64,000 nt of DNA from Nitrospirota bacterium (GTDB lineage: Bacteria > Nitrospirota > Thermodesulfovibrionia > UBA6902): assembly GCA_016207885.1 (NCBI GenBank), contig JACQZE010000025.1, forward strand, positions 1 to 64,000. The letters run 5' to 3'. This document shows, one piece after another, positions 24,999 to 34,983 of the stretch. The position numbers and the translations under genes were made by a program. Numbering within the stretch: the first letter of the stretch is position 1; each line of letters begins with the position of its first letter. The notes beneath the pieces were generated by a model. The model searched no databases, was not told the origin of the DNA, and saw nothing but the letters and a program-made list of their open reading frames with translations.

Positions 24999-27200
24999 CT
25001 ATTCCAGGGTATAAGGTTTGAATATATCTGACCCGATATCATCCTTCCCGGACGATCTCTTCAGGTTTTTGAGCTGTTCCACAAAATCACTTGTGACCAT
25101 ATCCGCCTCGGTCCTGTTCGTCACAACATGAGGCGTCAGGAAGATGATAAGTTCAGTCCTGGTCTTTGTCAGCACAGTATAGCGGAAGAGGCTTCCGAGA
25201 TAAGGTATCGCGCTTAAAAGCGGAATGCCCTGATACCCGTTTTCGTTGCTCTCCTTTATTATCCCGCCTATTGATATGCCGTGGTTATCAGGCACAACAA
25301 CAGAGGTCTTGGTCAGCCTGGTTGAAAACGCAGGGTAGCTGAAACCCGCCTGTCCGACAACTACGTTGGCAAGCTTATCAGAGACCTCCTGCTCGATATT
25401 GAGGACGACCGTCTTTTCATCATTAATGCTCGGCTTGATCTTAAGCTTTATGCCCACGGTCTTATATTCGATATTCTGAGTGGTGCCGGTGCTTGTGCCG
25501 ACCGTGGTGCTTGTTGCGGTCGGAATATCGCTGCCGACCTCAATGCTTGCCTCTTCCTTGTCCATTACCAGAAGCCTCGGGCTTGAGAGGACATTGAGCT
25601 TTGTCGTGCTTGCAAGCGCGTGTATCATCGCAGAGATCCGGTCAGGATTAAAGAGTATTAACGAAAGGCCGGTGGAACCGTCCCCCAATACCGGCGCCGC
25701 CTCGATCAATGAAGGGGCGATGGTAGGGCTGGCGCTGTTCTGGGCAAGACCGTTATATGTGTTGCCGTCGATATTGACGCTGCGCAATAAAGACCATTGA
25801 ATCCCGAACTGGTTTGTATTGTCAAGATTTACCTCTGCTATGACAACCTCGATCAGCACCTGTTTCGGATACATGTCAAGCTTCTTTATCGTTTCGCTGA
25901 TCTCCTTGTATACTCCGGGCGAGGCGAGTATGACGAGCGAGTTTGTCGACTCAAAAGTATCTATCTCTACCCTGCCGGATTCGACCGTCGACTGTGAAGA
26001 TGATGACTGCGCTCCGGCGGATTTCGTGGTTTGGGCGGTATCCTTCCTTGTTGTCTCTCTTGCCTGGGTGGTTTCGCCGACAGTTCCTACCGCCGGGATC
26101 GAAGAGCTTTTCTCATATATGGTCTTCAGGACAGCGGCTATCTTTTTGGCATCGACATTCTGCACATTGTAAACAAATATGTTCTGGCCGGTAGTGACCT
26201 CGTCATCAAGTTTATGTATCCATGCCTCAACAGTCTTTAGAAGCCCGGGGCCTGAAGAGAAGACAACAAGGCTGTTGAGCCTTTCAATAGGTATAATGGC
26301 AAGGCCTTCCCTGCCTATATTGAGCGCGTTTATGATGTCGGACAGCTCCTTGGAAAGGGTGGCGACATCAGAGTTCTTGAGCCGGAAGAACTGCATTCTC
26401 GTGTTCTCAAATGCGTCGATATCAACCTCATCTATGATCTTAAGGACATTCTTGATGTTTGACGCAAGGTCATTTATGATGAGCATGTTGAGTCTCGGGT
26501 GCGGGGTGATGGTTCCTATCTTTGAAAGCATATCCTTAAGGAGCGGCGCGATATCCTTGACCGGGATATTCTCCAGATAGATAAGCTGTGTTATCGGCCT
26601 GTCCCCGTAAGGCACTGTCTTTGCATCTTCATACGGAAATATCTCAAGCGGGTTCTGTCTCGCCTCAGAGCTCTGGATCACCTTGTAGAAACTGCCTGAC
26701 TTCACAAGCGACAGGTTATTAACCTGAAGGATGGATTCAAAGACCGAGAAGACCTCGCTGACAGGTATCTTCTCTGCAGAGTGGATCGTTATCTTGCCCG
26801 ATACATTTGTACCGAGTATAAAGTTCACTTTGGTTATCGCACTTACAGTTGCAAGGATATCCTTGATCTCAGCGTCATCGAAGTTCAGGATCATGAACTC
26901 TTCCTCTTCAGCCGTATCGCCGGGCTTTGTGAAGAATGCCCTGATCTGATCGGGAGTCATGCTTGAAGGCGGAAGAATAGGCGGTAAGGCCGGCCTTTCA
27001 TTAAGGAGCTGTTCCTCCTCGGTAAGCGCCTCTTCAGTAACTACACCCTGTGTTGTGACCGTATCTTTTAAGACCTGGCCTTTAGTCTCGGAAGCAACCT
27101 GCACTTCCGTGACAGGCTCCTGGGCAAAACCGGCCGCTGCTGAAAAGAACAGAACAGACAGAAGAATGAATATATTTAATAGTCTTCGCATTATTGTCAT
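24999..27200 (-). CDS. gspD: T2SS-1 outer-membrane secretin GspD
   Basis: 733 residues. Signal peptide 1-26, an extra ~75-residue linker, N0 (about 100-175, 'FDDAEIKDILATVSAITKVN'), three N domains, and a Ser/Thr/Gln-rich insertion in N3 (about 375-410, 'TKSAGAQSSSSQSTVESG'). The secretin domain (about 535-705) ends in 'RTELIIFLTPHVV'; a C-terminal S-like tail follows ('SDIFKPYTLE'). It forms the outer-membrane channel and is the first gene of the operon, behind the promoter at 27230-27259. No pilotin gene is obvious nearby. Confidence 0.94.
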   Translation of the reverse strand: MTIMRRLLNIFILLSVLFFSAAAGFAQEPVTEVQVASETKGQVLKDTVTTQGVVTEEALTEEEQLLNERPALPPILPPSSMTPDQIRAFFTKPGDTAEEEEFMILNFDDAEIKDILATVSAITKVNFILGTNVSGKITIHSAEKIPVSEVFSVFESILQVNNLSLVKSGSFYKVIQSSEARQNPLEIFPYEDAKTVPYGDRPITQLIYLENIPVKDIAPLLKDMLSKIGTITPHPRLNMLIINDLASNIKNVLKIIDEVDIDAFENTRMQFFRLKNSDVATLSKELSDIINALNIGREGLAIIPIERLNSLVVFSSGPGLLKTVEAWIHKLDDEVTTGQNIFVYNVQNVDAKKIAAVLKTIYEKSSSIPAVGTVGETTQARETTRKDTAQTTKSAGAQSSSSQSTVESGRVEIDTFESTNSLVILASPGVYKEISETIKKLDMYPKQVLIEVVIAEVNLDNTNQFGIQWSLLRSVNIDGNTYNGLAQNSASPTIAPSLIEAAPVLGDGSTGLSLILFNPDRISAMIHALASTTKLNVLSSPRLLVMDKEEASIEVGSDIPTATSTTVGTSTGTTQNIEYKTVGIKLKIKPSINDEKTVVLNIEQEVSDKLANVVVGQAGFSYPAFSTRLTKTSVVVPDNHGISIGGIIKESNENGYQGIPLLSAIPYLGSLFRYTVLTKTRTELIIFLTPHVVTNRTEADMVTSDFVEQLKNLKRSSGKDDIGSDIFKPYTLE

Positions 27201-27229
27201 AAGTATATAACACTATTTATTCAAAAAAA

Positions 27230-27259
27230 AGTATAGCAGATAGTTTGATGCCATATCAA
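27230..27259 (-). promoter_or_regulatory. Probable sigma70 promoter of the T2SS-1 operon
   Basis: Minus strand TTGATA, 18-base spacer, TATACT, about 30 bases upstream of the gspD start. It is the only recognisable promoter for the eleven-gene operon, whose internal junctions overlap or are short. Confidence 0.5.
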
Positions 27260-27305
27260 ATTAGTTCAGGCTAATCAAGAGAGTTTGCCGTTTCCGAACC
27301 GGAAT

Positions 27306-27340
27306 AAAAACAGGCGGGTAATGTGCCCCCGCCTGTTTTT
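27306..27340 (-). terminator. Rho-independent terminator after the CFI-box gene
   Basis: Stem of 13 pairs, AAAAACAGGCGGG (27306-27318) with CCCGCCTGTTTTT (27328-27340). It ends the minus-strand gene at 27381 and separates it from the gspD promoter. Confidence 0.85.
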
Positions 27341-27380
27341 ATTCTGAAACAAATATTCAATTGAAAGAATTCAGCCTTCT

Positions 27381-28199
27381 CTATTTCCTTCTCCTCATTA
27401 TAAAAACACCTGAAAGTGCCGCGGCCCCGAACAGAGCAAATGCTGGAACGGGATATTTGATGCCGTAGACCAGCGGGGTAAGCACAGCCCTTGTTGTCAG
27501 TCTCACAGCGTTGTGCTCCTGAATGAATCCTGCGACAGGCGGTGAATATTTATAATAAAATTTCACGAATGCCCTGCCGGCCTTGTTCGTCAAAAGGAAA
27601 TTATCCCTGAACTTTCTGAGCACCATAACATTTTTATCAAGATAGCTCCCGTAAGCCGCGGTTGCGATGAAACAGCCTCCTCCGCCGCTGCCTCCTGTGT
27701 CCGTGGCGGCAGCGCTGCCTGCAGCGACATCTAAAGAATATTGAGCCAGATCCGAGTACTCCAAAGGAAGCACAGCTGGAAGAAATCCGAAAGTCTCCGG
27801 CCCTGGTGTCAGAACTATCTCATTTGGCAGATACTCCCTTTGCGCGCTCTCATCCCAAACTTTTATAGTAAGAGCTTCACCAGCCTCAGCCCCCTCATCA
27901 GTGCCGGCAGTCGCCGGAATATTGCCGTCAACAATTAAAGTTCCATACTCTCCAACGATTGTAACTGTAAAAGCCCCTATCAAGTTATCCCCGGAATCAA
28001 ATACAGCTATCTCATCCCCGACCTGGGCGTCAGCACCGGCGATCTGAAAATTGCTGCCGATAAGCCATAGTAGATTAGGGGTAATAGAAAGTTGGACATG
28101 TGGATAGTGGCCTGTTGCAGCTGCATTGGAAGTGAATATTAATAGTGTGACAAAGGCAAAGGCGGATAATTTAATAACTTTTAAAAAACCTGTATTCAT
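27381..28199 (-). CDS. Secreted protein with CFI-box C-terminal sorting-like domain
   Basis: 272 residues from the chosen start. Signal peptide 1-28 ([21 protein letters not shown]), a beta-rich middle (about 30-145, '[20 protein letters not shown]'), a Gly-rich linker (GGSGGGG) and the '[20 protein letters not shown]' box, then a membrane helix and a terminal Arg/Lys cluster (MRRRK). That C-terminal layout matches the CFI-box-CTERM class of putative surface-sorting signals; the processing enzyme is not known to me. Start chosen at MNTGFLKV, where AGGAG lies upstream. T2SS-1 lies directly downstream in the same orientation but has its own promoter. Confidence 0.8.
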   Translation of the reverse strand: MNTGFLKVIKLSAFAFVTLLIFTSNAAATGHYPHVQLSITPNLLWLIGSNFQIAGADAQVGDEIAVFDSGDNLIGAFTVTIVGEYGTLIVDGNIPATAGTDEGAEAGEALTIKVWDESAQREYLPNEIVLTPGPETFGFLPAVLPLEYSDLAQYSLDVAAGSAAATDTGGSGGGGCFIATAAYGSYLDKNVMVLRKFRDNFLLTNKAGRAFVKFYYKYSPPVAGFIQEHNAVRLTTRAVLTPLVYGIKYPVPAFALFGAAALSGVFIMRRRK

Positions 28200-28387
28200 C
28201 AGAATCGATCTCCTTTTGATGATTATTGTCTGAATTGTCATAATTTTAACACAACTTCCCAGAATTTAATACATTTTTATACGGTTTTTATACGGTAAGT
28301 TACAGAAAATATAAGATTCAGACGGATTTTCATATATGTCTATTATATATAAATAGGGTAATAAGGCCCTATTTATGAAAAAAATAC

Positions 28388-28416
28388 TTGACATATGAGC
28401 CTGTTTGATATATTTT
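28388..28416 (+). promoter_or_regulatory. Sigma70 promoter of the inverse autotransporter gene
   Basis: TTGACA (28388-28393), a 17-base spacer and TATTTT (28411-28416), about 76 bases before the ATG, which has a strong AAGGAGGAG site. The rest of this 293-base gap is A/T-rich with no other signal. Confidence 0.6.
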
Positions 28417-28492
28417 TTATAAACATCAATTATCCAACGATACCAATTAACAATAATAAACTAATTAATACTAACACCTTTAAGGAGGAGAG

Positions 28493-31400
28493 ATGAAAAA
28501 GTTGAGATCAGCAGGTTTATTTCTAATGGTAATGATGGCAGTGATCTTCTTGGCGAGCCCTGACGTCTTCAGCAAGCCGCTTACAAATGCGGACAACCCG
28601 TGGCAGGGCAAGGCAAGGCCCGGCTTTATGGTTGGCGACGGCGAAGTTGAGAACGACTACTTTATTGACCTGTTGATGCCTATGTGGGGCAACAACAACG
28701 CGCTCTTCTTCTTTAACCCTCATTTCAGATACGACGACAATGACGGCAATGAAGAGAACCTCGGGCTCGGATACCGCCGCTTCATCATGGACGGCAAGGC
28801 CATAGTCGGCGGAAACCTCTTCTGGGACTCAATGAGAAGCGAAAACAACTTTAGATACGAGCAGATAGGTTTAGGCCTTGAGGCTATGTCAGATATTGTT
28901 GATCTCCGCGCAAACATTTACTATCCATACGGAACAACCAAAGAGCGTCTCAACTCAATAGATAAATATGAGTTCGGCAATACAGGCCTGCTTGTCCATG
29001 AAGGATATGAGGAAGCGATGAGCGGCGCTGATGCTGAAGTAGGTGTTCTTGTTCCTGTTATCTCCGACACTGTTGAGACAAGGGTCTTCGGCGGCGGGTA
29101 CTGGTACGATTCATCAATGGTTGACAGCGTAAAAGGCTGGAAGGTAAGAGCAGAGATAAGGCCGATGCAGATCCTTAACATCAACATTGAAGTGAAGGAC
29201 GATGACATCAGAAGCGCGACATTCATAGGCGGATATCTTGACCTGCCCTTCTCATTCGGCGACATGCTTGCCGGCGAGAACCCGTTCAAGGGAGCATCAA
29301 AGCTGACAGGATTTGGAACAGGCACAAGGAGCCTCAAAGAGAGAATGACAGACAAGGTAGTAAGGGACAGGCATATTGTCGCAGTTGCACAGCCGGATGA
29401 AGACACAAAACGGGTACTTGACGAGAACGGCGAACCGATTGAGATGATCTATGTTAACTCTGACAATGACGCAGCAGGCAACGGCACATACGCCAATCCA
29501 TACCAGGACATAGCTGACGCACCCGGCGATGTGCGTTATCTGGACGGCGCGTGGGTGTATGTATTCTGTGATGACAATGAAGCAGGCTGTACGCAGAATG
29601 ATGTATCAATCGAGCTTATGGACAATATGGTACTCTGGGGACAGGGTTACAGGCATGCTGTATACGGCATCGGCGGCGGGGTGCACCCGATACTTGACGG
29701 CATAGGAAGCGGAGGCCCGGTGGTTACTCTGGCAGACAACAATGAAGTCATGGGCCTCACACTTCAGAACGGCACAAAAGGCATCTTAGGCTATGACATC
29801 CAAAACACCAACATCCATCACAACAATATCATAAACAACAATGGAGACGACTCCGGTATTCATATTGAAAATGAGTTCAACGATGTTTCAGGCATGCACC
29901 TCACATACAGGTTTGACAATAATGTCATTACCGATAACTACGGCGACGGACTGTATCTGTACAATGGTCTTTATAATGATTTTGCCGGTACTCTTGACGA
30001 TGTAAGCATCACAACAATACTTACAAATAATACCTTTGGAGAAACTGATGATGGCAATTCCGATAATGGCGCTTATATTTATAATGAGATCTATACAAAT
30101 GGCACCGGCGATGCTCCAATAACCAACGCAAATATTACCGTCACCGCCAGCGACAACACCGCCACTGATAACAGCGATGACGGCGTTTATGTTGACAGCG
30201 AGATCTGGACTGATGATTTTAACAGCCCGATCACCAATGCCAGCATAGAACACACATTTACCGGCAATTCATTTTATAACAATCAAAACGGCGCAGACAT
30301 TAATGCGTATATTTATTCTTACGGACAGGAAAGTCCTATATACGGGTCTGATATTATTTCAACTTTCACAAACACCACAGCCAGCGGCAACGGCGAAGAC
30401 GGAGTTTATGACTATAACGAAATATGGACAAGCGGGCAAACCAGTGAAGTAGTCGACTCGAGCATAACAACTTCATTTACTGACAATGCAAGCTCCTTTG
30501 ACGATAACGGTGAATCAGGTATTGATATTGAGAGCTGGATAGGCACCGACGGGTACAACAGCCCTGTTTATTCTGATATTGAAGGTGGCGAGGTTTTTAT
30601 CAGAAACACCGTGACAAATAACTCTGTGTCCGGAAACGGCCTCGACGCTCCAAGTGCTGGCGATTATGACGGTATTGAGGTGGAAAGCTGGATCGGAACA
30701 GAGAATTCTTACAGTGATGTAAATGATGCGTATATCTACAACACGATTGAGAACAACATGGTGGATGACTCTGTAAGCAATAACGGCATATGGTCCGGAA
30801 GCAATATATATGCTGAAGGTTACAGCAGCGACTTAACAAATGTCGGCGTCACCAGTTACTACACTGACAATACGTCAACAAACAGCTACGGCGAGAACTT
30901 TGATATTGAAACAGATATATATACTGAGAACGGCACCATAGATACCGCTGATATAGATAACAACATTAACGGCAACACCGCAACAGGGAGCAATGACAAT
31001 GACGGGATTGAGGTTCTCAGTTATATTTATACCGGCAACACTTGCGGCGGCAACTGCGACATCAATGATGCTAATATCGATAACTATTTCTCAAATAATA
31101 CATCAAGCGGGAACTCCAATGACGGTATATGGAATGAAAGCGAGATCTACACAGAGAGTTCTCTCAGCGGCATAACAGACGCAAGCATAACCAATACATA
31201 TGAGAACAACGATGAGACGATAAGCTGGAATGAAGACCACGGTATTAATGGTTTCAACACTATATATACCACCGGCTATTCCTCTGATATCAGCAATGGA
31301 GATATCACGAACACATTCAATAACAATGAGATAGCTGATAATAATTTAGACGGTGTCTACCTGGACAATGAGATCCACACTCAAGCAACATACAGCCGGA

Positions 31401-32815
31401 TATCTGATTCTGATATTTTGAACGAATTTGAAGGCAACACTATAGGTAATTTAGATTCCGGTAATCAGAATAACGGCGTCCGGATATATGAGAACTTTAT
31501 TTACACAACATATGATGATGCGGATGTAACAAACTCCACCATCTACAATACCTTTACGGATAATACTATTCAGGACAATAACGGCTACGGAATCTACCTC
31601 GGCAATTCAGGCAACTATATTGCAACATATGCCATGGGAAGCGAGATAACCGGAGCTGAACTGTCAAACAGTTTTATCGGAAATGATATCAGCAGCAACG
31701 ATGACACCGGTGTATACCTGGGAGAACAGTTTATATATGATGCTTATGGTTCTATAGACGATGCAAGCATTACAAACTATTTTGAGGACAATACGATATC
31801 AGATAATAATGGTGATGGTGTCTATTCTTATCAAAACTATATAGAAACCAATACAAACGGGGCATATATAAACAACGCTCACATCTATAACACATTCCAG
31901 GACAACACTGACACAATTAGCGGCAATAACGGCAGCGCCATCTATTTTAACGAAAACTATATATATACTGATTATGACTTTACCCCTATATCACTCTCCA
32001 GTATAGAGAATACCGTCACTAATAACACCATAACCGGAAACAACGGCGACGGGGCATATTTCTACAACTGGATAGCCAATGATGATGACGATGACAGCCC
32101 GATATCTGATACAAACATCATAAACCTCTTTGAGGACAATGTGATGACAGGAAACAACGGTGATGGTATTTATCTGGAAAACTACATTTATACTGATTAT
32201 GAGGATAGCAGCCTTGATAACGACAGTATCCAAAACACATTCACAAATAACACACTGACCGGCACAAGCTCAGACCAGTACGGTATCTATGTATATAGTG
32301 AATTCGCAACCGATGATACCGACAGCGAAATACTTAACTCGGATATCACCGACTCATTTACTGATAATGTGGTCACTAACTTCTATACCGGCATTTGGGC
32401 AGGATCCAACCTTTATGACTACGAGGACACATACGGAATCGTCACAAGCCTCTTCTTCCAGGGTAACGTAGTTGCAGACAACAGAGATGACGGGCTTGTG
32501 CTCGGATATGACATTAGTGACAACCCCTGGACAGGCGGAGTGGATGCAGAATATGATGACTGGTATCTGGCACACTTCACCTTTGACCTCGGCAACGGCG
32601 AGCTCGACTCCCTCGGCAATAACTCATTCTATGGAAATACCGGTGTTGCCCTGTTCCATAATGTCTCTAATCCCTGGAGCGGATGGCTGCCTGCTCAAAA
32701 TAACTACTGGGGTTCAGCAACTCCTGACTTCCCGTCTCTCATAGGCGGTACCTATCTTGAGGATTATACAAGCACGTTCCCGTACTTTGAGACAGACCCG
32801 AATCCGATACCGTAA
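28493..32815 (+). CDS. Giant inverse-autotransporter protein with beta-helix passenger
   Basis: 1440 residues. Signal peptide 1-27; an inverse-autotransporter (intimin/invasin-like, type Ve) beta barrel (about 38-285; 'NLGLGYRRFIMDGKAIVGGN', 'YYPYGTTKERL'), ending in the barrel-passenger linker 'SLKERMTDKVVRDRHIV'; then a right-handed beta-helix start ('GNGTYANPYQDIADAPGD') and a long helix (about 320-1400). Residues ~500-1290 hold 21 degenerate units averaging 39 residues with the pattern 'xxITNTFxxNTxxxNNGDGVY...IYTD'. Passenger rich in Asn, Asp, Thr, Tyr and Ser, very poor in Lys/Arg. Probably a surface adhesin or polysaccharide-binding/degrading protein; no catalytic residues can be assigned. 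Confidence 0.87.
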   Translation: MKKLRSAGLFLMVMMAVIFLASPDVFSKPLTNADNPWQGKARPGFMVGDGEVENDYFIDLLMPMWGNNNALFFFNPHFRYDDNDGNEENLGLGYRRFIMDGKAIVGGNLFWDSMRSENNFRYEQIGLGLEAMSDIVDLRANIYYPYGTTKERLNSIDKYEFGNTGLLVHEGYEEAMSGADAEVGVLVPVISDTVETRVFGGGYWYDSSMVDSVKGWKVRAEIRPMQILNINIEVKDDDIRSATFIGGYLDLPFSFGDMLAGENPFKGASKLTGFGTGTRSLKERMTDKVVRDRHIVAVAQPDEDTKRVLDENGEPIEMIYVNSDNDAAGNGTYANPYQDIADAPGDVRYLDGAWVYVFCDDNEAGCTQNDVSIELMDNMVLWGQGYRHAVYGIGGGVHPILDGIGSGGPVVTLADNNEVMGLTLQNGTKGILGYDIQNTNIHHNNIINNNGDDSGIHIENEFNDVSGMHLTYRFDNNVITDNYGDGLYLYNGLYNDFAGTLDDVSITTILTNNTFGETDDGNSDNGAYIYNEIYTNGTGDAPITNANITVTASDNTATDNSDDGVYVDSEIWTDDFNSPITNASIEHTFTGNSFYNNQNGADINAYIYSYGQESPIYGSDIISTFTNTTASGNGEDGVYDYNEIWTSGQTSEVVDSSITTSFTDNASSFDDNGESGIDIESWIGTDGYNSPVYSDIEGGEVFIRNTVTNNSVSGNGLDAPSAGDYDGIEVESWIGTENSYSDVNDAYIYNTIENNMVDDSVSNNGIWSGSNIYAEGYSSDLTNVGVTSYYTDNTSTNSYGENFDIETDIYTENGTIDTADIDNNINGNTATGSNDNDGIEVLSYIYTGNTCGGNCDINDANIDNYFSNNTSSGNSNDGIWNESEIYTESSLSGITDASITNTYENNDETISWNEDHGINGFNTIYTTGYSSDISNGDITNTFNNNEIADNNLDGVYLDNEIHTQATYSRISDSDILNEFEGNTIGNLDSGNQNNGVRIYENFIYTTYDDADVTNSTIYNTFTDNTIQDNNGYGIYLGNSGNYIATYAMGSEITGAELSNSFIGNDISSNDDTGVYLGEQFIYDAYGSIDDASITNYFEDNTISDNNGDGVYSYQNYIETNTNGAYINNAHIYNTFQDNTDTISGNNGSAIYFNENYIYTDYDFTPISLSSIENTVTNNTITGNNGDGAYFYNWIANDDDDDSPISDTNIINLFEDNVMTGNNGDGIYLENYIYTDYEDSSLDNDSIQNTFTNNTLTGTSSDQYGIYVYSEFATDDTDSEILNSDITDSFTDNVVTNFYTGIWAGSNLYDYEDTYGIVTSLFFQGNVVADNRDDGLVLGYDISDNPWTGGVDAEYDDWYLAHFTFDLGNGELDSLGNNSFYGNTGVALFHNVSNPWSGWLPAQNNYWGSATPDFPSLIGGTYLEDYTSTFPYFETDPNPIP

Positions 32816-32830
32816 TTAAGTCTTAAACTC

Positions 32831-32862
32831 AAAGCCCCGGGCATCTGCCCGGGGCTTTTTTT
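32831..32862 (+). terminator. Rho-independent terminator after the autotransporter gene
   Basis: A 12-base-pair GC-rich stem, AAAGCCCCGGGC (32831-32842) and GCCCGGGGCTTT (32847-32858), loop ATCT, followed by a T-run. Confidence 0.93.
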
Positions 32863-32882
32863 ATCACTTTTCATAGAGATAT

Positions 32883-34313
32883 ATGACGATGATTAATATA
32901 AAGAAAGTTAAAGGGCTTTTATTATGTATCATCTTTCTTTTCGTATCCTCCTGCGCCGTCAATCCCGTGACCGGCCAGAACGAACTGATGCTCGTGAGTG
33001 AAAGCCAGGAGATACAGATAGGCAAAGAGACGGCTCCGTCCATGAGATGGGAATTCGGGGGCGAATACAGGGATACTGAATTAGAAGCATACCTCGGAGG
33101 CATTGCTGCGGAACTCTGGAAGAACTCGGAGAGGCCCAATTTGCCGATGAAGTTCTATATACAAAACACTTCCATACCAAACGCATTCGCCCTGCCCGGC
33201 TATGTCGCTATCACGAGGGGGCTCTTAAGCGACATGGATAACGAGGCTCAGTTTGCTGCTGTGATAGGGCATGAGATAGGCCACGTTATGGCAAGGCATA
33301 CTGCGCAGAGGCTCTCACGCATGACACTTCAGCAGATCGGACTTTCTATCGGTGCCGCAGCTCTTGAGGGAAAGACCGGCAGTGACGCGCTTCTAAGCGT
33401 AGGCGCAATAGGCAGCAGCCTCTTGCTGCTTAAATACGACAGAGAACAGGAGATACAGGCAGACAGGCTCGGTGTTAGATATATGTCCCGGCTCGGTTAT
33501 AACCCTCACGAGGCCATAAGCGCGCATGAGGCTCTGGAAAGGTCTGTTAACGGCTATATGCAGAGAGCAGGCATAAATGAGAAAACGAGTTCGCCGATAG
33601 CAGATATGCTCTCTACACACCCGAGAAAAGAGGTTCGCCTCGTAGAGATACAGGATATGATAAACGCTCTGCCTCCTTATACTGTCAAGGGCGACGGCGA
33701 GTTCAGCAAACGCTTTCTGGATGCGGCAAAAAGAATGCGGGAGATAAACAGGATATATTATATATATGATGATGCCGAGCGCCTTTATAAAGAAGAGGAC
33801 TTCAGCGGTGCAGAGGCAAAGCTAAAAGAGGCGATAAAAAAGAATGAGAGCCAGGCGCCTTTCCATAATCTGCTCGGCATGATCATGCTCAGGCAAAAGT
33901 CATACTGGAAGGCAGAGAACAGCTTCAGACAGGCTCTCTCTCTTAACCCGGAATACCAGCCTGCTGTGTTCGGCATGGGGCTGATAAATTTTTACCAGGA
34001 GAATTATTCAGCGGCGATAGACAAATTCAACTTAAGCCTGAAACTTTATCCCGGCCATCTGCCGACGCACTTTGGGTTAGGAAAAAGCTACTACCAGCTG
34101 AAACAGTACAGAAGCGCCATACCTCATCTCAGTGAATTCGCAAATGCAGTGCCAAAGGATCCTGAAGTGCACGGGATGTTAGGCATATGTTTTGAGAGCG
34201 CCGGTCAGATTGACCTGGCGATAAGAGAATACGGATATCAGATCCAGGCCGCGCCTGACACTCAGCTCGGCTACCACGCTAAAAAAAGGCTCTCGGCACT
34301 ACGGAAGAAATAA
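32883..34313 (+). CDS. BepA-like M48 metalloprotease with TPR domain, lipoprotein
   Basis: 476 residues. Lipobox FVSSC (Cys24), M48 catalytic HEIGH motif (His130, Glu131, His134) with downstream third ligand region ('REQEIQADRLGVRYM'), then TPR repeats (about 305-470: 'APFHNLLGMIMLRQKSYWKA', 'YQPAVFGMGLINFYQEN'). Architecture matches BepA/YfgC, a periplasmic protease that controls outer-membrane protein assembly (LptD, BAM). Its place next to a barrel protein gene fits an envelope-quality role. The gene ends 17 bases from a convergent regulator. Confidence 0.9.
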   Translation: MTMINIKKVKGLLLCIIFLFVSSCAVNPVTGQNELMLVSESQEIQIGKETAPSMRWEFGGEYRDTELEAYLGGIAAELWKNSERPNLPMKFYIQNTSIPNAFALPGYVAITRGLLSDMDNEAQFAAVIGHEIGHVMARHTAQRLSRMTLQQIGLSIGAAALEGKTGSDALLSVGAIGSSLLLLKYDREQEIQADRLGVRYMSRLGYNPHEAISAHEALERSVNGYMQRAGINEKTSSPIADMLSTHPRKEVRLVEIQDMINALPPYTVKGDGEFSKRFLDAAKRMREINRIYYIYDDAERLYKEEDFSGAEAKLKEAIKKNESQAPFHNLLGMIMLRQKSYWKAENSFRQALSLNPEYQPAVFGMGLINFYQENYSAAIDKFNLSLKLYPGHLPTHFGLGKSYYQLKQYRSAIPHLSEFANAVPKDPEVHGMLGICFESAGQIDLAIREYGYQIQAAPDTQLGYHAKKRLSALRKK

Positions 34314-34329
34314 GCAGTTGTTCTCTTCT

Positions 34330-34974
34330 TTATACCTGCTTCACATATATCTCTTCAGCTATGACAGGATCGATAGCCAAAGAGGTCTCATCTATCTTAA
34401 GAATGAATGACGGCCTCTTCTGCTTCAGCTTGATTATGCTTCCCGGCACTACGCCCATTGATGTGAGCCGGTCTATTCTCGCCTCCTCTTTCGGGACAAT
34501 GAAGACTATCCTGGCTTTTGTCCCGACATCAAGCTCCTTAAGCTGCATGACAAGAGGCCTCACAGCCTTATACCTTGAACAGCAGTCCCCTCTCGGAATG
34601 GGTTTGCCATGCGGGCAGGTAGGAGGATGCCCGAGGAAGGAGCATACGCTTTCAGTGACTGACGGCGACAGGAAGTGCTCGATCTCGCACGCGGTATCCT
34701 CAGTCTCCTGCATACTGACATCAAGCACATCATGAAAAAGCCTCTCCGCAAGCCGGTGGCGGCGGGTCAGGTCCTGTGAACGGCTCTCGCCTTTGTCAGT
34801 GAATTGAATAATATCACCGGAGACAGTTACAAGCCCGGCATTCTCCATCTTCTTAATGACGTCAGGCGCGCTGCTGTCGGCGATCTCTTCGATCACCTTT
34901 GAGCAGCTGTTGCTCCCCCGTTCTCTTAATGCCCACATCAATTCAAGTATCTCATCTGCAAGCTTACTGATCAT
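34330..34974 (-). CDS. DtxR/MntR-family metal-dependent transcriptional regulator
   Basis: 214 residues. N-terminal winged helix (about 1-65), a dimerisation/metal-binding domain (about 66-140, 'RRHRLAERLFHDVLDVSMQE', 'CEIEHFLSPSV', 'HPPTCPHGKPIP'), and a C-terminal FeoA/SH3-like domain (about 150-210). The two metal sites are expected at the Glu/Cys/His residues of the middle domain. It senses Fe2+ or Mn2+; the target genes are not apparent. The amrS gene lies nine bases upstream in the same orientation, so the regulator is probably cotranscribed with it. Confidence 0.88.
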   Translation of the reverse strand: MISKLADEILELMWALRERGSNSCSKVIEEIADSSAPDVIKKMENAGLVTVSGDIIQFTDKGESRSQDLTRRHRLAERLFHDVLDVSMQETEDTACEIEHFLSPSVTESVCSFLGHPPTCPHGKPIPRGDCCSRYKAVRPLVMQLKELDVGTKARIVFIVPKEEARIDRLTSMGVVPGSIIKLKQKRPSFILKIDETSLAIDPVIAEEIYVKQV

Positions 34975-34983
34975 ATGCCTGAT

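Noticed and set aside
16388-27200. Reading the first operon as a type IV pilus system (PilM/N/O/P-like proteins).
   Set aside because: GspG calcium-loop pseudopilin, a GspK-type minor pseudopilin and absence of PilT/PilA-like genes favour T2SS, though the GspL-M-C proteins are PilM-P-like.
29900-32400. Regular spaced repeats suggesting a CRISPR array or tandem DNA repeat.
   Set aside because: The period (~117 bases) follows the degenerate protein units of the beta-helix gene; DNA units are not identical and one long frame runs through them.
34330-34974. The Cys-rich TCPHGKPIPRGDCC stretch of the DtxR-family regulator as a novel insertion.
   Set aside because: A CPHGxPIP segment is a normal part of the metal-binding domain in this family.
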